64,000 nt of DNA. Origin: Thermocrinis ruber (GTDB lineage Bacteria > Aquificota > Aquificia > Aquificales > Aquificaceae). Position 1 is the first letter of the stretch; the number at the start of each line of letters is the position of its first letter. Below, piece by piece: positions 60,771 to 64,000 of the stretch. The stretch is taken from positions 1,116,001-1,180,000 of the forward strand of contig NZ_CP007028.1 of assembly GCF_000512735.1 (NCBI RefSeq), in the 5' to 3' direction. Made by a program: the position numbers and the translations under genes. The notes below the pieces were generated by a model. The model saw nothing but the letters and a program-made list of their open reading frames with translations. It was not told the DNA's origin and did no database searches.

Positions 60771-61643
60771 ATGACCATTGGTGAATTCCTAAGGGAAAAC
60801 AAGCTGTCCGTAGGAGATAACTTTAAGTTTCTGTTGGAAAAACTTGGTGTCTACCAAGAGGAGTTTGTAAAGAGAGTAGAGTCTGCGGTGGGTGAAACCG
60901 CCAAAATGTCCAAGTCCAAGGCAAACACCGTAGACCCAGAGGATATGGTCAACAGCTACGGGGCAGACACGGTTAGGCTCTACATACTCTTTGCAGGACC
61001 TGTAGAAAAGGACTTTGAATGGACAGAAGAAGGTCTTCAGGGTGCCCACAGATTTCTAAAGAGGCTCTGGGGCTTTTTCCACGAAAACCTTGAAAGGCTT
61101 AGGAATCTTCAATATACAAGGGAGGAACTCTCAAAGGTGGAAGGTAAGGCAAAGGATGTACGAAAGAAAGCCCACCAAACCCTAAAAAAGTATTTGCAAG
61201 ATATGGAAGAGCTCTCCTTTAACACCGCCATTGCAGGCATAATGGAGCTTTTGAACACCCTCCAGGACTTTAAACCGGAAACCCAGGCAGACTACAAGGT
61301 CCTGAAGGAAGCCCTTGAGCTAATTCTTTTTATGCTTTATCCAATTACGCCCCACATCTGCGAGGAGCTGTGGAACGAGCTGGGCAATCAAAGACTCATG
61401 GTCTTTTACACCTTCCCACAGCCAGACCCAGAGGCACTAAAAGAGGAGGAGGTGGAAGTAGCGGTGCAGGTCAACGGAAAGCTAAAGGCAGTTATCAAGG
61501 TTCCCATAGATGCCCAAGAGGATACTGTAAAGTCCATAGCCTTAGCCCAAGAGAAAGTTGCAAAAGCGTTGAAAAACAAAAAACTTCAAAAGGTCATATA
61601 TGTAAAAAATAAGCTTATAAACCTGGTGGTTAGCGATGGATGA
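60771..61643 (+). CDS. leuS: Leucyl-tRNA synthetase, beta subunit
   Basis: 290 aa corresponding to the C-terminal third of bacterial LeuRS. KMSKSKAN (45-52) is the ATP-binding class I signature; VDPEDMVNSYGADTVRLYILFAGP follows, then the anticodon-binding helical bundle (FNTAIAGIMELLN, LYPITPHICEELW) and the C-terminal domain (VQVNGKLKAVIKV). The HIGH-bearing catalytic and editing part must be a separate alpha gene elsewhere, as in Aquifex aeolicus. It has its own start and is not a pseudogene. Confidence 0.94.
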   Translation: MTIGEFLRENKLSVGDNFKFLLEKLGVYQEEFVKRVESAVGETAKMSKSKANTVDPEDMVNSYGADTVRLYILFAGPVEKDFEWTEEGLQGAHRFLKRLWGFFHENLERLRNLQYTREELSKVEGKAKDVRKKAHQTLKKYLQDMEELSFNTAIAGIMELLNTLQDFKPETQADYKVLKEALELILFMLYPITPHICEELWNELGNQRLMVFYTFPQPDPEALKEEEVEVAVQVNGKLKAVIKVPIDAQEDTVKSIALAQEKVAKALKNKKLQKVIYVKNKLINLVVSDG

Positions 61644-61806
61644 ACTTTTGGCTTGGCTTTTGTTCTTTGGAAAGCTCTTTCTGCTGATGCTTTTGGTGGG
61701 TTTGCCCTTGCTTTTGATCATAATATTCCTGGCGAACGCCCTCTATAAACTGCTTTCGCCCAAGCTTGAAGAGTGGGAGAGGAAAAGGGATCAATCCAAG
61801 AAGTAG
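61636..61806 (+). CDS. Small membrane protein of unknown function (56 aa)
   Basis: ATG at 61636 overlaps the leuS-beta stop by 8 bases. The first 40 residues form one or two hydrophobic helices (LLAWLLFFGKLFLLMLLVGL, PLLLIIIFLANALY); the end is charged (SPKLEEWERKRDQSKK). I do not recognise it. The regular hydrophobic-then-charged design and the coupling to leuS argue that it is real. Confidence 0.65.
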   Translation: MDELLAWLLFFGKLFLLMLLVGLPLLLIIIFLANALYKLLSPKLEEWERKRDQSKK

Positions 61807-61893
61807 CTTATGACTAAAATCATACCTTTTAAACTTGACAACAGTGCAATGTATACTAACTTTATGATAACTCAATGTTGTAGGAGGTAAGGA

Positions 61894-62601
61894 ATGAAGG
61901 TAGTCCCAGGACCCGCCGGTTATATACCTACACCACCCGCCTTTGAGGGTGTGGAATTGCCACCTCCGGGAAAAGCCCTTCTCTACGGAGAGATCGTAGA
62001 TGAAGAGGTTGCAATGAGAGAGGCAGCCAAAGCTCTGCTTACCCGTAGGAATCCTACCATATTCCCTGGGCCTCTCGTCCTGTGGGGATGGAACGCCAGT
62101 GCTATGGAGAAGGCAAAGGCAGTGTTAGAGCTTGCCATGGAAATACCCAACTGCCGGATCATACCCATGCCCGACTACAGACCCAAGTATCCCAAAATAG
62201 ACCCAGAGGCGGAGATAAACCCAAACCATCCTAACCTGACCATCCTTCACAACAAGATAGAAGTTTGTATATTTGTGGGTGTCCATTGCCATTATGCCAA
62301 TCTATCTTTGAGAATGATCAGGGCAGGGACCAACTGCTTTACCATAGCCCTGTGTGCGGAGATGGGACACGAAGACGCTATGGTATCCCTCAGGGACGTG
62401 CATGCGGAGGAGATAAGAAGGTTTAAGGATGTTGTTGTACAAGTCAGAGAAGAGCTCGGTATAAAGTGGGAACCAAAGCTTCCCCCAGAGAATCCATCCC
62501 TGCCCAAAGAAAATTGGGAGACTCTTTCGGTGGTGGATTACGGAGAGTATTCATACTTGCTTATTCCCAGAAAGGGTGAGTATGTCCCTGAAAGTGAATA
62601 A
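61894..62601 (+). CDS. 2-oxoacid:ferredoxin oxidoreductase subunit (delta-like)
   Basis: 235 aa, first gene of an oxidoreductase operon, 18 bases before the alpha subunit. Seen: PPPGKALLYGEIVDEEVAMREAAKA, IPMPDYRPKYPK and FVGVHCHYANLSLRMIRAG. It has no CxxCxxC pattern, so it is not the ferredoxin-like delta of archaeal enzymes. Five-subunit pyruvate and 2-oxoglutarate enzymes of Hydrogenobacter carry such an extra subunit; which of the two this is cannot be decided here. AGGAGGT precedes the ATG. Confidence 0.7.
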   Translation: MKVVPGPAGYIPTPPAFEGVELPPPGKALLYGEIVDEEVAMREAAKALLTRRNPTIFPGPLVLWGWNASAMEKAKAVLELAMEIPNCRIIPMPDYRPKYPKIDPEAEINPNHPNLTILHNKIEVCIFVGVHCHYANLSLRMIRAGTNCFTIALCAEMGHEDAMVSLRDVHAEEIRRFKDVVVQVREELGIKWEPKLPPENPSLPKENWETLSVVDYGEYSYLLIPRKGEYVPESE

Positions 62602-62619
62602 AAAATTGGAGGTAATACC

Positions 62620-63789
62620 ATGCCAGAGCAAAGGGTTGTAGATGCAGATTACCTTTTGTTAGAGGCTCCGAGGGAGCGCAAGTTTATCACAGGCGCCCAA
62701 GCTATGGCGGAAGCGGTAAAGCGTGCCAACGTGGATATAGCCATAGCCTATCCAATTACCCCCCAGTCTGAGGTTATGCACCTGGTGGGAGACCTGTGGG
62801 CTCAGGGCTACCTCAAGGACTACTACAGGGCTGAAGAAGAGTACGGCGCCATGTCCGCTATAGCTGGTGCGGTCAGAGGTGGTGCGAGAGCCTTTACCGC
62901 CACTTCTGGACCTGGACTTCTGAGGGGTCTTGAAGCTATAGCTTCTTGGCCTGGGCACAGAATACCGGCGGTCTTGGGAGTTCTCACAAGGGTCGTCAAT
63001 GCACCCCTTTCCATACAGCCCGACAATGTAGAGATCGCATACCTTCTCAATTGTGGTATGGTTGTCCTTCACGCAGAGAACCAGCAGGATGTCTTTGACT
63101 TTACCTTGGCAGCCTTTGTAATCTCCGAAAAGGTGGATGTTTATATTCCCGTAGCGGTATGCACGGAGGGCTTTTTCGTTACCCACGCAAAGGGTTATGT
63201 GAACATGACCCCTGAGGATATGAAATTGCCTCCAAGGGACCCCTACAAAGCACCTGTTCCCCCCACCGACTGTGAAATACCACCCGCAAGAATTCAAAGG
63301 GACGCACCTGTGCAAAAGTCCAACTTCATGAGCTATCTGATTCACGCAGTATGGCAGCAGGAGGTTTGGTCCTCTAACATAAGGGCTATGAAGTACATCT
63401 ACAAGTACTTGGGTGGTCCCATAGAGGTGGTCAACCCCGATGCGGAAGTGTTCATAGTGGCTTCCGGTTGTGCAGCGGCGCAGGGTAGAGAGGCGGTACG
63501 TTATGCCCAGATGGAAGGCCTCAATGTAGGTCTGGTAAAGGTAAAATCCATAAGACCCTTCCCAGAGAAGGAAATAAGGGAAGTGCTCAAAAAGGCAAAG
63601 GCGGTCATAGTACCCGAGCACAACATCGTGGGATGGCTTGCCAAAGAGGTAAAGGCAACCATTCCAGACAACGACAAGGTAATAGGTGGTCCAAGGGTCT
63701 ACGGTGGTATGACCCTACCAGTAGAGCTTATAATGGAAAAGATATATGACGCCTTTGGCATAAAGAAAGAAAGGAAAGTTGTAGTATAA
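62620..63789 (+). CDS. 2-oxoacid:ferredoxin oxidoreductase, alpha subunit
   Basis: 389 aa. The PYR-type TPP domain has ITGAQAMAEAVKRA, IAYPITPQSEVMHLV, EEEYGAMSAIAGAVRGGARAFTATSGPGLL and the C-terminal domain II VASGCAAAQGREAVRYAQ, VKVKSIRPFPEKEIRE. In the reductive TCA cycle the complex carboxylates acetyl-CoA or succinyl-CoA with reduced ferredoxin. Substrate (pyruvate or 2-oxoglutarate) is not decided by what I see. GGAGG lies upstream. Confidence 0.93.
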   Translation: MPEQRVVDADYLLLEAPRERKFITGAQAMAEAVKRANVDIAIAYPITPQSEVMHLVGDLWAQGYLKDYYRAEEEYGAMSAIAGAVRGGARAFTATSGPGLLRGLEAIASWPGHRIPAVLGVLTRVVNAPLSIQPDNVEIAYLLNCGMVVLHAENQQDVFDFTLAAFVISEKVDVYIPVAVCTEGFFVTHAKGYVNMTPEDMKLPPRDPYKAPVPPTDCEIPPARIQRDAPVQKSNFMSYLIHAVWQQEVWSSNIRAMKYIYKYLGGPIEVVNPDAEVFIVASGCAAAQGREAVRYAQMEGLNVGLVKVKSIRPFPEKEIREVLKKAKAVIVPEHNIVGWLAKEVKATIPDNDKVIGGPRVYGGMTLPVELIMEKIYDAFGIKKERKVVV

Positions 63790-63817
63790 AAAAAACTTAA
63801 AAAAAGGAGGTGTTACC

Positions 63818-64000
63818 ATGGGCTTGGAGTATGTAAGAATATCACCAGGCTTTGAGAAATACATGCCCAAGGACTATGTAGATCTAGTCAAGTATGGGCA
63901 GTTTGGCAGGCAGGTAGATGTCCAACAGCTTGGACAGTTCAAGGAGCTGGTGGAAGAGCATCCTATGTGTGCGGGTTGCTTTATGGCGTACTTCATCAGG
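63818..64000 (+). CDS. 2-oxoacid:ferredoxin oxidoreductase, beta subunit (3' truncated by window)
   Basis: The first 61 residues are visible. HPMCAGCFMAYF contains the first two cysteines of the proximal 4Fe-4S cluster of the TPP-binding beta subunit. AAAAGGAGGTG lies 6-7 bases before the ATG. It follows the alpha gene by 28 bases; the gamma and remaining subunits should follow outside the window. Confidence 0.9.
   Translation, partial: MGLEYVRISPGFEKYMPKDYVDLVKYGQFGRQVDVQQLGQFKELVEEHPMCAGCFMAYFIR

Noticed and set aside
60771-61643. leuS as a truncated pseudogene
   Set aside because: A separate beta subunit of LeuRS is normal in Aquificales and the gene has its own start and intact motifs.
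61807-61893. TTGACA at 61835-61840 as promoter of the oxidoreductase operon
   Set aside because: No -10 at a suitable distance: TATACT is only 11 bases away and TATGAT is 23. A promoter is likely here but cannot be placed.
62659-63621. 320-aa minus-strand frame opposite the oxidoreductase alpha subunit
   Set aside because: His/Tyr/Arg-rich shadow; the plus-strand frame is a clear conserved enzyme.

Overview
The window is a very compact, intact stretch of an Aquificaceae chromosome, most like Hydrogenobacter or Thermocrinis. Four things point there. The leucyl-tRNA synthetase is split and only its beta subunit is present (60771-61643). The 98-aa cytochrome c552 (45576-45872) closely resembles the Hydrogenobacter thermophilus protein as I recall it. 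The serine-type phosphatase at 38987 resembles H. thermophilus PspA. Subunits of a five-subunit-type 2-oxoacid:ferredoxin oxidoreductase, an enzyme of the reductive TCA cycle, close the window. I see no insertion sequence, CRISPR array, prophage or rRNA. No gene-free stretch exceeds about 200 bases.

Layout: 1-4059 holds a PBP1A tail, a gamma-carbonic-anhydrase-like protein, a TOPRIM protein with an unknown partner, and rnc-fabF-acpP on the minus strand. At 4140-11627 come tRNA-Leu with murJ, rpsT, a Q-rich cytochrome c lipoprotein, sulfide:quinone oxidoreductase, a rhomboid protease, an MscS channel, an alcohol dehydrogenase and a diguanylate cyclase. At 11659-16428 is a division/wall cluster murB-ddl-ftsQ-ftsA-ftsZ. 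At 16425-20576 a minus-strand operon carries suhB, a universal stress protein, a TPR protein and an LptF-like permease. At 20600-23788 are murD and rplM-rpsI-argC. At 23789-28265 a minus-strand run holds copA, a permease and a Roadblock/PATAN/small-GTPase module.

At 28334-33779 are fliA, rpmI, a flavocytochrome-c-type sulfide dehydrogenase flavoprotein paired with an unusual Rieske protein, a cupin, an AtpZ-like protein, bioB and a lipoate-ligase-like gene. At 33696-41840 an eight-gene, almost fully overlapping minus operon runs from inositol phosphate synthase through serine-pathway enzymes and TPR/ExbB/ExbD/DUF218 proteins to murG. At 41882-50815 are a PsiE-like protein, recN, an Ogg-type glycosylase, a cytochrome c552/hypothetical/ArsA-like operon, murI, dtd, a PLD-nuclease/HerA-ATPase fusion, copB and a methyltransferase. 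At 50871-55217 are tRNA-Ser with carA, ftsI, bioD and sppA. At 55414-61806 are a porin, four type II secretion/pseudopilin genes, fliG-fliH, leuS-beta and a 56-aa membrane protein. At 61894-64000 is the oxidoreductase operon.

Together the genes describe a chemolithoautotroph that oxidises sulfide (SQR, FccB-type flavoprotein), passes electrons to small c-type cytochromes and fixes carbon by the reductive TCA cycle, with copper defence, flagella and a normal peptidoglycan/division machinery. The expression layout is distinctive. Many first genes have a -10 box only 7-12 nt before ATG and no Shine-Dalgarno, suggesting leaderless or nearly leaderless mRNAs, while internal operon genes have good SDs and 1-4 nt overlaps. 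Eight convergent gene pairs overlap at their 3' ends. Both tRNA genes are followed after exactly 7 nt by an ATG.
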